Origin: Gymnogyps californianus
Lineage: Eukaryota > Chordata > Aves > Accipitriformes > Cathartidae
Assembly (NCBI RefSeq): GCF_018139145.2
Contig: NC_059479.1
Coordinates: 682,001-746,000, forward strand
Direction of reading: 5' to 3'
Length of the DNA stretch: 64,000 nucleotides
In this document: positions 53,575 to 64,000 of the stretch, piece by piece
Position numbering within the stretch: position 1 is the first letter of the stretch
Layout: each line of letters opens with the position of its first letter
Made by a program: the position numbers and the translations under genes
Notes under the pieces: generated by a model
Database searches by the model: none
Seen by the model: the letters and a program-made list of their open reading frames with translations, nothing else
Told to the model about the DNA's origin: nothing

Positions 53575-53617
53575 TCAGCTCTCATCACCTGGGATCCTGC
53601 CTTGTGGTGATGAAGAA
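53575..53617 (-). CDS. OPHN1: OPHN1 terminal coding exon with stop
   Basis: The acceptor on the - strand is tccttatgtgcag after a pyrimidine-rich tract. One base completes Asn, then [13 protein letters not shown] and TGA at 53577-53575. Human ends SSQGRLPGDES. The start was chosen by acceptor quality and by phase agreement with both the microexon and the exon before it. Confidence 0.93.
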
Positions 53618-56600
53618 CTGCACATAAGGAAGTAGAAGAAAACAGGAAAAAAATTAATGCAACAAGCAAATTCAAACTCAGATCCACAAATGCAAATAGA
53701 GGGCTGGGTAACAGTCAGGTCAGGGACATATTTTTCAATATAAAAAGTGAACTCACTGTCAACACTAACAGACAACACTTATCACTTACATGCAAACCTG
53801 CTCTGCTTTTGGCAGAGGTTGGTGATCTTTAAAAGCGGGAAGCTGAAGCTTATTTGAGCAGATATTATTACAAATGAAATCTGCTGCCACGAAGCACAAT
53901 GCTTGCAACTCAAAGCCCTGCCATCCCAGCCTAGCCCGAAGGCTTCGGTGCCCAAGCTATCACTCCATCACACCGTACCTCTCTGTGGTGGAGCTACGCC
54001 TGCACATACATTGTGTGTAGGACCATCCACTCTCTGGTCTCGCATCTCTGATGAGCTGCTGTGATCTAACCAGCCCTCCTCGTCTCTCCCATGATCCTAT
54101 CTCTGCTCTTCAGAAAGGCTGAGAAGTAAGTACAACGTGCACTACGCTGACTTAGATCCACACACATGATAAAAGGAATCCATAGATAGGTTTATTACTT
54201 AGCAGATTTACATTTAACTTATCAAGTCTGTATCTGGATTCACATTTTACACTTTGTGCTCTTTGTTTAGTTCCAGCATTTTAGCTGAGACCCATCATCT
54301 GCCCACGAGTACGAGAGGCAAGAAAGGTCGGGGCTGGCGCTTCCTGAGGGGACTCGCTCTGCCTCAGAGGGAGCGCCCTACGCAGCAGGGCTGCTTTTAT
54401 TTACATGCCGACTTCCCAGTGCTAGGCTTACTTGCTTGTTCTTCGGGAAGCTGTCTCAAAGAACTTTGTCCTAGAGGCCACCCTGCAAAGAGAACAAGAG
54501 AGGTCACTCCAGTTATCTGATAAGGCAATTTGCTAATTAGATCTCATCCGTGCCAGGGAAAAGAGCAGAAGGATTAGCAGACACTGAAGACATCACTTTC
54601 TAATGATGTCTTTTCTGCCGCGGCAGCAGCCGCGCTCCTCGTGCTGCCAGCTCCATTCCCCTCTGCCTTCACACCGCCCTGGCCAGGCAGCCCTTGATCG
54701 CTTTTAGCTAGACTGCTTATTTCCATGCTCTTGCTCCTACATGCTGCTTTATAAACCTGCATCCATCACTTTTTAGGGCCTCTCCTTCAGTTTTTATGTG
54801 CTTCATATTTAGCTTCCAGCTGTCCTCACAGAAAGTAAAGTTTAACAAGTGATTCAGGAGAGCAAAGGCAAGGCCTGTTCCTGCCCCGCAGGCGCGGAGC
54901 TGAGCCTCACAGCACCCTTGCTGGACTAAGGAGTGGAGATGCGGGACCTGCATCAGCTGCACAGCGCGGCTTTACTGGGGGGGTCTCTGCAGAGAGCAGG
55001 GGCCAGGGCAGAGCGAACTGGGGAGCTCTTCCACAGTACAGAGGCACTTCAGTTCATGACAAATGTTTTTGCACCTCGTGTCACTACGGGCAGGGTGAGG
55101 CCCCGGGGTGGCCCCCGCACACCCCAGGGCTGCGGCACGGTGGCAGAGCCCTGGGTGAGGGGTGTTAGCACAGACTTGGGGTGCTGCCCTGCTAGGATGG
55201 CAGGGGAACGAAATGTGCATCTTTGCTGGATGTGCAGCAGCAGCGAGCTCTGCGGCAGCACCCAGGTTACAGCCTCCCCACCAACCGGTCCTGGCTGCTG
55301 GGCTGAGATCCCCGTGTATTTAGTCACCCTGTTTTCTTTTTTTTAATTCCCATTGAAGCCAGCAGGGTTTCTGTCTCTTTAAAACCTGAAAGAAACCTGA
55401 TCATGAAGCTGAACTCCATCCAATTTCCTTAAGAGAGATCCAAGCTGGATCTCATCCTTCCCCGGGAAGCATCTCATTTGAGAGCGAGGCAGGGAGGGGC
55501 CCTCCAGCTTCGCTGACATGAGAAATAGCAGAGAAGGTGATGGGACAAAGCTCAGCCCCAGGGCTATACTTGAGAAGGTTCAGAGCTTTGCTGTGCCTGC
55601 ATGTGTTTGCCTTTGCTAAGGCCACGCTCCCCTCCCAGGCCGTGCCCTCTGCACAGCTCTTCAACGTGACGTTCAAACCCGCGCTTGCACCCGTGTCGAA
55701 GGGGACGTCCATGGGCTCCAGCCATTGTATGCCACCGGCACTGGATACCAATGTGGTATTTCTCCTCCTCCTCCTCTTCCAAAATTCCTGGTAGGTGACA
55801 CCAGCTCCTACTCCTGCCACCTGAGCTGACCCCGTCCCCCTGCATGCTCCCCAAGCCCCCGGGTGCCGGCAGCTCCCTCGGACCAAGCTGCCCACCCTGG
55901 GTACTGTGCGCCTGCCAAGGGCTGCTGACTTACACGGATGAAGGCATCTCTTCTGCTGTTCCTGCTATCAGATCCGGCCTCTGCTCCAGCCTCGGAGGGA
56001 CAGGAGTCCTGCACGGTGGGTCCGGAGGTCTCACGGGGGGACGCGTTATCACAGGCTTATCGCCATGGGATCGTGGCTTCGGGACACCGTCATACTCGCC
56101 TGCAAGGTTGAAGATTACAAATACTGAGTAAGAAGCTTTGGTAGAGGGCTAAATGTTTATGAAGAGGCATTGAACAAGTTAGTGGGCTTAGTTCTGTCTG
56201 TCTGTCTGCCCCAACATCCTCTCTCTGACAGTGGCCAGTAGCCAGAATTTAGGGAAAGAGTCCCAGGAAAAGGCAGTTCCCATTCTGCCTGCCCCAGCAC
56301 AGCCTGCCTGGCACTAGAAAGAGGGGCTGATGCTGGACCCTGTGATGACAAACCTGATATAGTTGCGGATTGCAAAGATGGTATTGCCTGGGAACAAGTT
56401 TTCTTAAACAAAACCTGTGCAGTGCTGCTCTTCAAAAGCGAGAGGAATAGCACAAATGGGTGATCCCTGGAGTCCAGGGCTGCTGCTTCTCCGAGCTTTT
56501 ATCTCGGACACTGGCACTACCTGTCCTCTCCCCCGGCTTTCTGCTCTGCTCGCAGGAGTTCCTGCCTCGGCTGCTTGTCTTCCCCAAGATCCAGCCAACC

Positions 56601-59600
56601 TCGTTATTCACTTAAGCCTTGAAAGTCTTCAAGGCTTAAGTGAATGAGGAGTAAGTGTCAGACTTTACCTGACACCCCTGGTGACCCCACACCTTCCCTC
56701 CAAGGCGCAATTCCGCACAACAGCAATCCTTGTGATCTTCTTGCCTGGCCATTTATATGGCTCAAAACCATCTTAAGGGCTGGGTTCCTGCCCTTTTGGT
56801 TTAGACATTTCCACTGTTAGAGAGTCCTGTTTCTGATTAGAAATAAGTTAAAGATGTTTTTCTGTTTGGTAAGATAATTAATTGCTGCAACTACTTAACC
56901 AAGGCTTTTTCAACCCCTTAGTTACTGAACCTTATTACACCCTGGTGTGCTAGCTCAAACACCAGTCCTTAACCAGCTCTCTTCCATACTTGCATTTGTA
57001 AATTCTGATCCTAAATTTTCTCCTTGGTAAGCCGCGTAACTTGAATTTCTCTGTAAAAGGCCTGTTTTCTAATCCTTCAGCCTATACTTCCTGGTTTCTC
57101 CAGTTCTTTAAAATTATCCCCAAACTGTGCACATTAAAAGCTCAATACAGTGTTCTAGCACTGATTTGCAAGTATCAACACAGATGTAATATAACTTTAT
57201 TATTACTTCAGTGTTCTTCTATATAAATGTTCAAGGATCAACAGAGCCAGTTTTATTACGCTGTGGCTCCAGGACATGCTGTCAGCACGCTACGTGTGAT
57301 AATACAAAACCATAAACTCTTTAGTTATGACCATCGTCCTGAGTATTTTATAAGTCAGCACCAAATACCCGCTGTTACAGCAACGCGTACTGTCCTGCAA
57401 ACGGCTCCCTGCCGTTGCAGGGGAGAATGTCTACAGACATGCAGATACACAAACACCTACCTGCCTTCCTCCACTGAAACGGACAATGCCAGCTCACATC
57501 TGGCCCCAAACTAATTATTTCTACCTGTAATAAATTTCTGTATAAAGCTTATTAGAATACAAATAATAATCATTATCTATATTTAACACCAACGGATGAA
57601 CCGTTGAAATAAATGTTCCCAGTAAAGCCTTGGTAAGCCAGAAGCTGCGTCACAGGGGGCCTGACAGATAAAACCATCAGAAATTAAAATGTGAAAGTGA
57701 CTTTTGCCATTTTCCTCGTCTCTGCTGAGGAGAGCGCTGACAATCCAGACTGCCTAGGGCTGGTTAGCATGGGTACAAATTGCTTCAGGTTTAATGGCCT
57801 TTATATTGCTACTCAAGCCTGAATTTTACGAGTCCACTGAGCTAGGCTGAGCTCAGCACAAGCAGAGGCTCTCAGCTACTGCATAGAAAGCCTGCTTCAT
57901 CTGACACCAGTGGCATCTGCCTGGCTCAGCACGGGAGAGGCAGCACCGGCACCGGCACTGGCACCGGGCTCTGCAGGCTGCTCCGAAACCCCGCAGCAGC
58001 CGCACCCCCAGCAAGCAACAGACCAAAAGTACCCACTGTCTGAAATAAAACAGGACAACTCAGGAGGCCAAGGCCTGATCAAACCCTCAGGCTGTGGGCC
58101 CGTGCCCGCATCTCAAGCTATTCTGGTCTCCCAACCCCTCTTGCTGAGCTACATCAAGAGGACTCAAGGCGAGAAGCCCACCACCCGCACCAGCCATCTC
58201 GGCGCACGATGCGCAGTGGGGAGGGCTGGCTCGGGCGCCTCGAGCTTTCCCCGGGAGAACGGCATTCCTTCTGCCTCGCTTCGGCTGGGACCCCGGCGCG
58301 ATCCACGGCCCCGGGCGCACACTCACCCTCTCTGCCGTAGATCCCCGGCCGGGGAGCTGGTCTCCTGGCCTGGAGCGTGGAGGTCCTCAGGGCAGGGCCG
58401 GCCACCACCCCGTTGGCAGCCTTGCTGGCCGGCTTCACTCCTCCGTCCTGCAGCCTGGCCACCAGCTTCCCCACCTCTGCCTCGGCACGCAGGTCGGGCC
58501 GGCCCTCGGCGGGGGGACGCCCCGGCTCGTCCCCCCCCAGCCGGGGCGCGGGCAGGCGGCTGCGGTGCAGCGGCTTGGGGGCCTCGGCGCCGACGCTGCC
58601 GCTGCCGTTGGGGGTCTGACCGTGCCGGTCTGCTGCGGAGCCAAGGGGACAGACAGCCATCAGGTTAGGAAGCAGCGTGGAGGTGTGGTGGTCTCTGCCC
58701 CGCAGCAGCGCAGAGCTCTCCCTGAGCGCTGCACAGCTCCTGCAGTACCGAGGGACAAGCACGCTTGCAGCGTGCGGATCGGCAAACCCTCACCCTGAGC
58801 CAAACACAAATAGCGAGTGGCTCACGCAAATGCTGAGGAATACAGAAAACTGAAACAATGCTGAATATCACAGAATATACTTACGGGTTTCTTTTAAATT
58901 TCCAGTACTCTTGCTCATGAGAAGTTGTGTACCATGCTTTTACGTCCCTCCAAAAATCATTCATCTCATCCCTCCTGCTGCGCTAGAGACCCAGGCACAG
59001 GATGCAGAAGCACTGCTATGAAACTGATTGCACCCTGCAGCCTTGGTGCAGTCAAACACTAATGCTTCTGGCTCCCAGTTCGGAGAAACATTTAAATGCA
59101 AGGCCATCTCTAGCTACATGAGCAGTCTTGTGATTTTAAAGAGCAATTTGAATCACTCATGTTTTGCCACTGCCAAAAAGTACACTTGGAGTATTAAGCC
59201 TAAAACATCATCAAAGCTCTGAAAACTGTAACAGAGAAAAAGACTTTTCACCTCTTCGGTGACGATGTGATCTAGGGCACAGCTTGCAATGACAACTAGA
59301 GCAAATCGGGTGCAGAGAGAAACATAATTTTAAATTGAAGTGCCCTTTGACATGATAACAAGGGCCTTACCGTTTCCTTACAATCAGATGAATTTAACAG
59401 CAGAGTTGTACTTGGTCTAGAAAATACTATCACTGGGTCCTGAAAAAGTGCTTCAGAGCTCTCGCTCTGGATATAAAACCGCCAGTGGCTGGGCCAGCCC
59501 TACAGACCCTCTCGGGACTGATGCGCTCAGGCAGGACAAGACTCCAGCAGCACGCAGCCACCCCCAGCCCGGGCACACTTGCTCCCATCCCACCAACTCT

Positions 59601-60095
59601 GCTCCTCAGTTGCATTTCCATCACTTCGCATTTTTGCCTCTGAAGCTGCAAAACCTTTCCGCTGGGCTTCTCATATGCAAGAACCAGTCTTAGTTTAGCT
59701 AATGGAGAACTCTGCAAGTAACAGAAAAAAGAAATCCCCATGGAGATTGAGTTGTGAGGTGATGCAACCTATGTGTGAGTATTTTTTTGCTTTCCTTTCT
59801 CACTGAACAACAGACCTCACTGTCTGCCGTGTTCACGGCCTGGGAAGTGTGGTCCTGCTATTGTTATCTCCATTACTCCTGGAAAGGTGTTAAAAGAAAC
59901 AGGAGGGGTGAGAAGCAGGTAAGGCATCAGTGAACAGCTGGACTGACCTCCACTTTCTTCCACAGAAGCACCGAAGAAGACGGGTCTTTCCCTCAGAGGA
60001 CGTTTGGAAATGGTGATGGGTTTGTGCCGCCGAGCAGCCACCCTGGGAGGAGGCACCGGGGGGGCGGCGGTGTCTTCTGGAGGGCCAGAGTAGAT
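53575..60095 (-). CDS. OPHN1: Oligophrenin-1, last five coding exons (partial)
   Basis: OPHN1 is a neuronal Rho GTPase-activating protein of BAR-PH-RhoGAP architecture. It acts on RhoA, Rac1 and Cdc42 at synapses and its proline-rich tail binds SH3 proteins such as endophilins. The - strand segments are 60095-59948, 58632-58327, 56099-55934, 54482-54432 and 53617-53575. All have AG/GT junctions, and the phases join to one open frame of 237 codons plus stop. The product begins [18 protein letters not shown] and ends GRIPGDES, matching the human C-terminus (from memory IYLGPPEE...GRLPGDES). The segment lies wholly after the RhoGAP domain. Upstream exons with BAR, PH and GAP domains are beyond base 64000. 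The convergent position next to AR agrees with mammalian Xq12. Confidence 0.95.
53618..54431 (-). other. OPHN1: OPHN1 last intron
   Basis: An 814-nt intron between the microexon donor (gtaagc) and the terminal acceptor. No other feature was recognised. Confidence 0.9.
54432..54482 (-). CDS. OPHN1: OPHN1 microexon (51 nt)
   Basis: Read on the - strand: a pyrimidine-rich tract ending ctctttgcag, then a 51-nt exon, then gtaagc. With one base completing the previous codon it encodes V, then [16 protein letters not shown], and two bases (AA) completed by T of the last exon to Asn. Human OPHN1 has VASRTRFFETASRKTG at this place (from memory), so the match is firm although the exon is too short to stand out by length. 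As 51 is a multiple of 3, skipping it would keep the frame into the last exon. Confidence 0.93.
54483..55933 (-). other. OPHN1: OPHN1 intron before the microexon
   Basis: A 1,451-nt intron with donor gtaagt. It contains a CTC trinucleotide run near 55,762-55,777 and a GC-richer stretch at 54,880-55,320. No exon or transposon was recognised. Confidence 0.88.
55934..56099 (-). CDS. OPHN1: OPHN1 exon: PPVRPPDPP segment
   Basis: The acceptor is ttgcag and the donor is gtaagt. The 166-nt exon encodes [39 protein letters not shown] and [27 protein letters not shown] is identical to human as I remember it. The frame differs from the longest ORFs there, so the exon is easily missed. It ends with GT, to be completed by G of the next exon (Val). 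Confidence 0.95.
56194..56208 (+). repeat. CTGT tetranucleotide repeat
   Basis: ctgtctgtctgtctg in an OPHN1 intron. Short simple repeat. Confidence 0.85.
56606..56645. repeat. Perfect inverted repeat, 18-bp arms, 4-nt loop
   Basis: The left arm ATTCACTTAAGCCTTGAA (56606-56623) is followed by agtc and its exact reverse complement (56628-56645). There are no mismatches, and the match ends sharply on both sides (t56605 against g56646). Either strand's transcript could fold into a hairpin. It lies in an OPHN1 intron. Confidence 0.97.
58327..58632 (-). CDS. OPHN1: OPHN1 exon: GC-rich proline-rich segment
   Basis: The acceptor is a tandem cagcag and the donor is gtgagt. The 306-nt exon joins in phase (G from the previous exon plus CA) and encodes [14 protein letters not shown], then [28 protein letters not shown] and [15 protein letters not shown]. 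The anchors QTPNG, VGKLVxRLQDGG, KATNG-like and RRPAPRP align with human OPHN1. Between the anchors the sequence is strongly enriched in Ala, Gly, Arg and Pro and diverged, matching its very high GC content. Confidence 0.94.
58633..59947 (-). other. OPHN1: OPHN1 intron
   Basis: A 1,315-nt intron with donor gtcagt and the tandem acceptor cagcag. Nothing else was recognised; ORFs within it resemble no protein family I know. Confidence 0.88.
59948..60095 (-). CDS. OPHN1: OPHN1 exon: start of proline-rich tail
   Basis: On the - strand the acceptor is cctttacag and the donor is gtcagt. The 148-nt exon begins with a whole codon and encodes [18 protein letters not shown], then [20 protein letters not shown] and [22 protein letters not shown] is essentially identical to human. 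PPVPPPR is a candidate SH3 ligand. In human the preceding residues are the end of the RhoGAP domain. Confidence 0.96.
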
Positions 60096-63000
60096 CTGTA
60101 AAGGCAGACACGTTTACATGACCCTCCCGTCCCACCAGATCGGACCACATCCTCAGAGGCTCGCCTCGTTAACCTGGTGTCATTAAAAGGCACCTCGCAG
60201 CAGAGTATGGAGTTCGGAGGCTGAGCCACGCCAGGAGCGCAGACCCAGCTCCTGCACGGCAAGCGGCCGCCCGCTGCCTTTGCCAAGGGCTGCCCTTCTC
60301 CTCTCCGCCCTCCGGCAGGCACAGAAGCCGTCTGTGGCCCGAGACACCTCTGACTAACCCAGGAGGGCTGGAAAAGCCAGGGCTACTCCCAACCACCCCG
60401 ACTAGCCGTGGCCCACGGGAGCCTGGCAGGGCCCTCGCAGCCGTTTGCTCCAGCCCTGCGACCCCAGCTCCCCCAGCCTCTCCGGAGAGGGACAGACGGT
60501 GCGGACCAGCCGCTCTCAAGGGTCGGCAGCACCCGGGAAAGCCCCAGCTGCCGGGGCTAGAGAGGGGCTGGAGCTGGGCTGATGCTTTAGTTACGGTTCT
60601 ACAGACGCGTCCTGCCGCGGGCTTTCCTACAGACAGGCTGCCTGCTCTGCACCTCGCACACCCACTGCAGCAACCGCAGTGCTGAACTAATTAACGCAGC
60701 AAAATCACAAATACAGACAAAATGTGCTGAAGCAAATTATCCTGGAGCAGATGAAGGACGCTTTGAAGCTGACACTTTCTGAGAAACATCAAGATTTCCA
60801 CACCTGCAAGGCGATACAATCTACAGAAAGCACCCGAACAAACCGCTGCATTGTTTTAGATTTAATGCTAAAAACCCCTTCAGCTCTTGGCTTACAATGG
60901 AAGTGTGTGGCACTATGAAATTATCTTGGATGAAATACTGGCATAAAAACAATGCTACTAAGGAGTTTTATCTCCTTTTCTCACTGGTCATATGGCACCT
61001 ATTTGGTTAGGTTTAATTTAGAGGTTCTTATTTATGCCAGTGCTTTTTTTAAGAGCTGAAAAAGAATTAAGCTTCTGGGCAGTCTCCTGAAGATCTGAAA
61101 CACCACATAAAACCAACTACTCTTGTGTTTTTCTCATGAATATTAACTGAATTTATATCAGGCTTTGAAGGTGAGTTACTACAGACGGGGTGGCACGAGT
61201 TGCCGAGACCCGAGGCTGTGCTGTCCGTCCTGGGAGAACGCGGAGCTGGTCCCTTCCCGGCTGTCGGCAGGAGATGGCTCAAGCCCAGAGGACGAGAGCT
61301 GGTGCCAGACCCACCGACGAGCAGGGTCACTGCTCCCTTGGTGCACTCTTTGTTATGGAAGAACAATTTTACTGTGTCACCCAGAAAAATTCTAAAATGA
61401 AGAAATTTAACATTCTGAGTTGATTAAGTACACTATTTTCGTAATTCAAACCAAAAGCATATTCTTTCTTCTCCCAGACAAAGAGCAGTTCTGGGAAATC
61501 AAGATGGGGGATGACAGAGAGAAACACGCCCCCACTTTAATCTTCTTGATCCCACAGACCAGGCAGCATGTACCACGGGGAGGGTGGGCACCGGCAGCCG
61601 GGCTCCCCACACCTCCCTTACCTGGGCAGCGCAGGGGCAAGGTCGGACCTGGACTGCACCCAGCCTAGTCTGCCCAGGCTTTCACTCAGCAGGCTCGGTA
61701 TAAATACCATGTGCTGGTACTCGGGCTTTGCTCCTGGCTTAGTCTGCCCTACTCTGCACAAAGAGAGGACGAACAATGCATTCAGGGCAAAGACCGAGAC
61801 GAGCTCCGAACGCCAATCTGGCCATTTCAGCAGCTTTTCTTTCCCAATTCGGTGACACGACGTGGCTGCTCACGCTTAATGCCAACAGGGGCTCTACCCT
61901 TTGCAGGGGCAGTACATTTTCTCCACTCCAGAATACAAGGTCCGGTGCATCCCCCCTGCCTGGATTCAGAGGAATTTGCTGTGACATGAACAGCCTGTGA
62001 TTTAAAGCAGCAGCTCATGTATTATTAAAATAGCAAAGGATTATCTGCAGCAGGGCAACTTTTTGGAAACATCAACCTCATTCCTATGTATTGACAAGAA
62101 TCCAATATTGTTTTTTAAAGAAAAAGAAGCATTAAGTTCCCCATGGATGCTTATACAGCTACCACAGAATGCTGTTTTCACGAGATGCTTTTCAACATCT
62201 GAAAACCATGCTAAAACCCACCGCGAACTACTCTTTTTAAGATGTGGGTGCAGCCTCTGCTTTGCTTCTGCCTTCTAAATGAAAATCCAAGTTAAACAAC
62301 TTGAAGGTACAAAGATATTGACAGACCCTCATATTTAGAAGGTTTGTACAGTGAAGAAGGTGTTTCCAGAGCAATCAACTTATTTAATTTAACCGTGGCA
62401 TTGAAACACAAACTGTGGAAACAGTAATTATCCACAAAGACTTCATGAATAGTTACTTTGTCCTTAGAGTCTTCATACTGCACGGTATAAACCATATCCA
62501 GACTCATTTAAAGTGTTTGCTCATGTGTGAGCTCAAGACACTTTCAACTCTGATGCTGAACTTACAAGCTCCATCTAATAAATGTTACTAACTTAACCTT
62601 ATCGCTGAAGAAATTAAAAGCAAGCAACGAGATGTCTGGCTTAATTAAAGATTTAATTCCAGCTCTTAGAGGTGGCAGTGTAAATCATGTGTTGACTCAG
62701 CCTGCACCGCAGGCTGTACAAGAGGGGAGGACAGAGGCTCAGTTCTGGAGCAAGTTGTGCGAGGATCCCAACACACAAACGATTCACTGTTTTGCTGCAG
62801 GAGCTTACTAAAAGCGTTTGCAGAGACCTACAAAGAAACTGGCATGTGATTTTCATGAGCTTCTTGTGTGGGTGCTCAAAAGTCTCTCTGAGCTCTTTCA
62901 TCCCATTTCTCTGGTTTCAATCCTCGGCACCACAACCGACTCCCACACCACTCATCTGGTGCCCGTTTGGTCGCTCTGACTCCACATCCACTTTTGCAAG

Positions 63001-64000
63001 AACCCTGCTCTTTCAGGTTCGGCCTCCTCTTCCTTTCCCGAAAAGGGAGCTTCACTTCTGCATGTGTGCTGCCCTGTCTGCTGGGAGCGCTACCCCATCC
63101 TCCCTACCGCAAGCAACATCCCTTAAAGGATGGCTTCAAACTTTCCCCTCCTCTAAGACACAAGAGATTGTTTGGACACTCTGTAATGTAAAGTATTATG
63201 AAAAGCTGAAGGACCAAACTCACTGCTTCGAACCTAGTGCTGTTACCAGGAAAGCAATCTGGTCCCTGATCTGCTGATTGGAATGCAAATGCTGCTCGAG
63301 TTTTTAAATATTAACATACACCTCTGTCATCCTCCAGCCACCCTGAGAACCCTAAGCCGTTATATCAGATATCACAAGGACAAAGTGCTAATACAGAATA
63401 CAGTGGAAAATTCTGCTTTCCATCAGGAGACAAAACGCCACGTGACAAAGCTGTTGTCTACATGGGAATCTTCAGGCTGTGCATTGAGGCAATGCTCTCA
63501 GACAAAAATATTCAGCAAAGATCCCATGAAAGGCAAATGCTGCTGCAGCCCTCGCCAGAGCACTGCCCCAACACAACAGGCACCGGCCGCCTGCTGAAGT
63601 CTTCTCTGACAGCTCCACCCCAGGCAGCAGCTCCCCCTCCCCAGACTTGCCCCTGCCATCCCTACGCCTGGATCTGAACAGATCGTATGCACAGCTGAAT
63701 TATTTTCATCAACCGTTCAAGACTTGTCTGCTTTGTTTTTTTTTCCCCTGTATTAATAGTTGTATAGTGTCTCATCTTGGACTGTGCCCACTGAAACCAG
63801 TTATGCTCTGGTCTAGCTCCTGTCTCCAGCAAAGAAAAGCATAAAGTCCTGTAATATCCAGGCATAGAATAGGTTTTTTTTTTCTCAATAAAGATTCCTC
63901 CTATTTAAAAAGAAAAGCAAAAATCCCTAGACTCAGGGTTTCCTTCGGAACTAGCTGAAAGCAACTGTGAGGAACATATCTGCTACACTTTTTGCTTCCT
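60096..64000 (-). other. OPHN1: OPHN1 intron running off the window
   Basis: I searched the - strand for the end of the RhoGAP domain (human NIKFQNIVVEILIEHFGK, from memory), which should join in phase 0 to IYSGPP. No such sequence with a donor was found up to 64000, so the intron is at least 3.9 kb. A - strand ORF at 62292-62507 resembles no OPHN1 segment. A T run lies near 63,873. Confidence 0.8.

Larger units (their letters stand above)
56100..58326 (-). other. OPHN1: OPHN1 intron
   Basis: A 2,227-nt intron with donor gtgagt and acceptor ttgcag. Its notable content is the perfect palindrome at 56606-56645, a CTGT repeat at 56194-56208 and a CGGCAC-type repeat at 57943-57966. The middle (56,800-57,600) is AT-rich and otherwise featureless. 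Confidence 0.88.

Noticed and set aside
62292..62507. - strand ORF of 71 codons as an OPHN1 exon
   Set aside because: No resemblance to the BAR, PH or RhoGAP regions, and it does not supply the phase-0 end expected before IYSGPP.

Overview
The window is vertebrate nuclear DNA, most likely from a bird. Long GT-AG introns separate short exons. A 5'-truncated CR1 LINE tail, the dominant retrotransposon family of birds and other sauropsids, lies in one intron. The introns are compact and the GC-rich stretches carry many CpGs, as is common in avian genomes. No bacterial features, complete mobile element, tRNA, rRNA, viral sequence or CRISPR array was seen.

Two genes are present, tail to tail. The androgen receptor gene AR is on the + strand. 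Exons 2-8 (7516-35005) are all present with intact splice sites and an open frame, and encode the last 382 residues: both zinc fingers, the hinge with its nuclear localisation signal, and the whole ligand-binding domain. Exon 1 (the transactivation domain) and the promoter lie upstream, so bases 1-7515 are the end of intron 1. A 3' UTR follows the stop. Its first part resembles the start of the mammalian AR 3' UTR, and it probably ends between 40.4 and 41.8 kb.

OPHN1 (oligophrenin-1, a RhoGAP) is on the - strand. Its last five coding exons (60095 down to 53575) encode the 237-residue proline-rich tail after the RhoGAP domain. They include a 51-nt microexon at 54432-54482. The exon order AR then OPHN1, convergent, matches the synteny known from mammalian Xq12. 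The preceding RhoGAP exon was not found up to base 64000, so that intron runs off the window.

The stretch between the genes (about 41.5-53.5 kb) holds no recognisable gene. It probably includes the OPHN1 3' UTR, whose end cannot be fixed from sequence alone. It contains a CA-type microsatellite, CpG-rich segments and long but unconvincing ORFs. The most unusual local structures are a perfect 18-bp-arm palindrome in an OPHN1 intron, a tandem (NAGNAG) acceptor in OPHN1, a CR1 insertion about 40 nt from the AR exon 7 donor, and a Phe-to-Tyr change at a pocket-lining position of the AR ligand-binding domain. I found no convincing new biological system. The findings are mostly splicing, 3'-end and structural curiosities.
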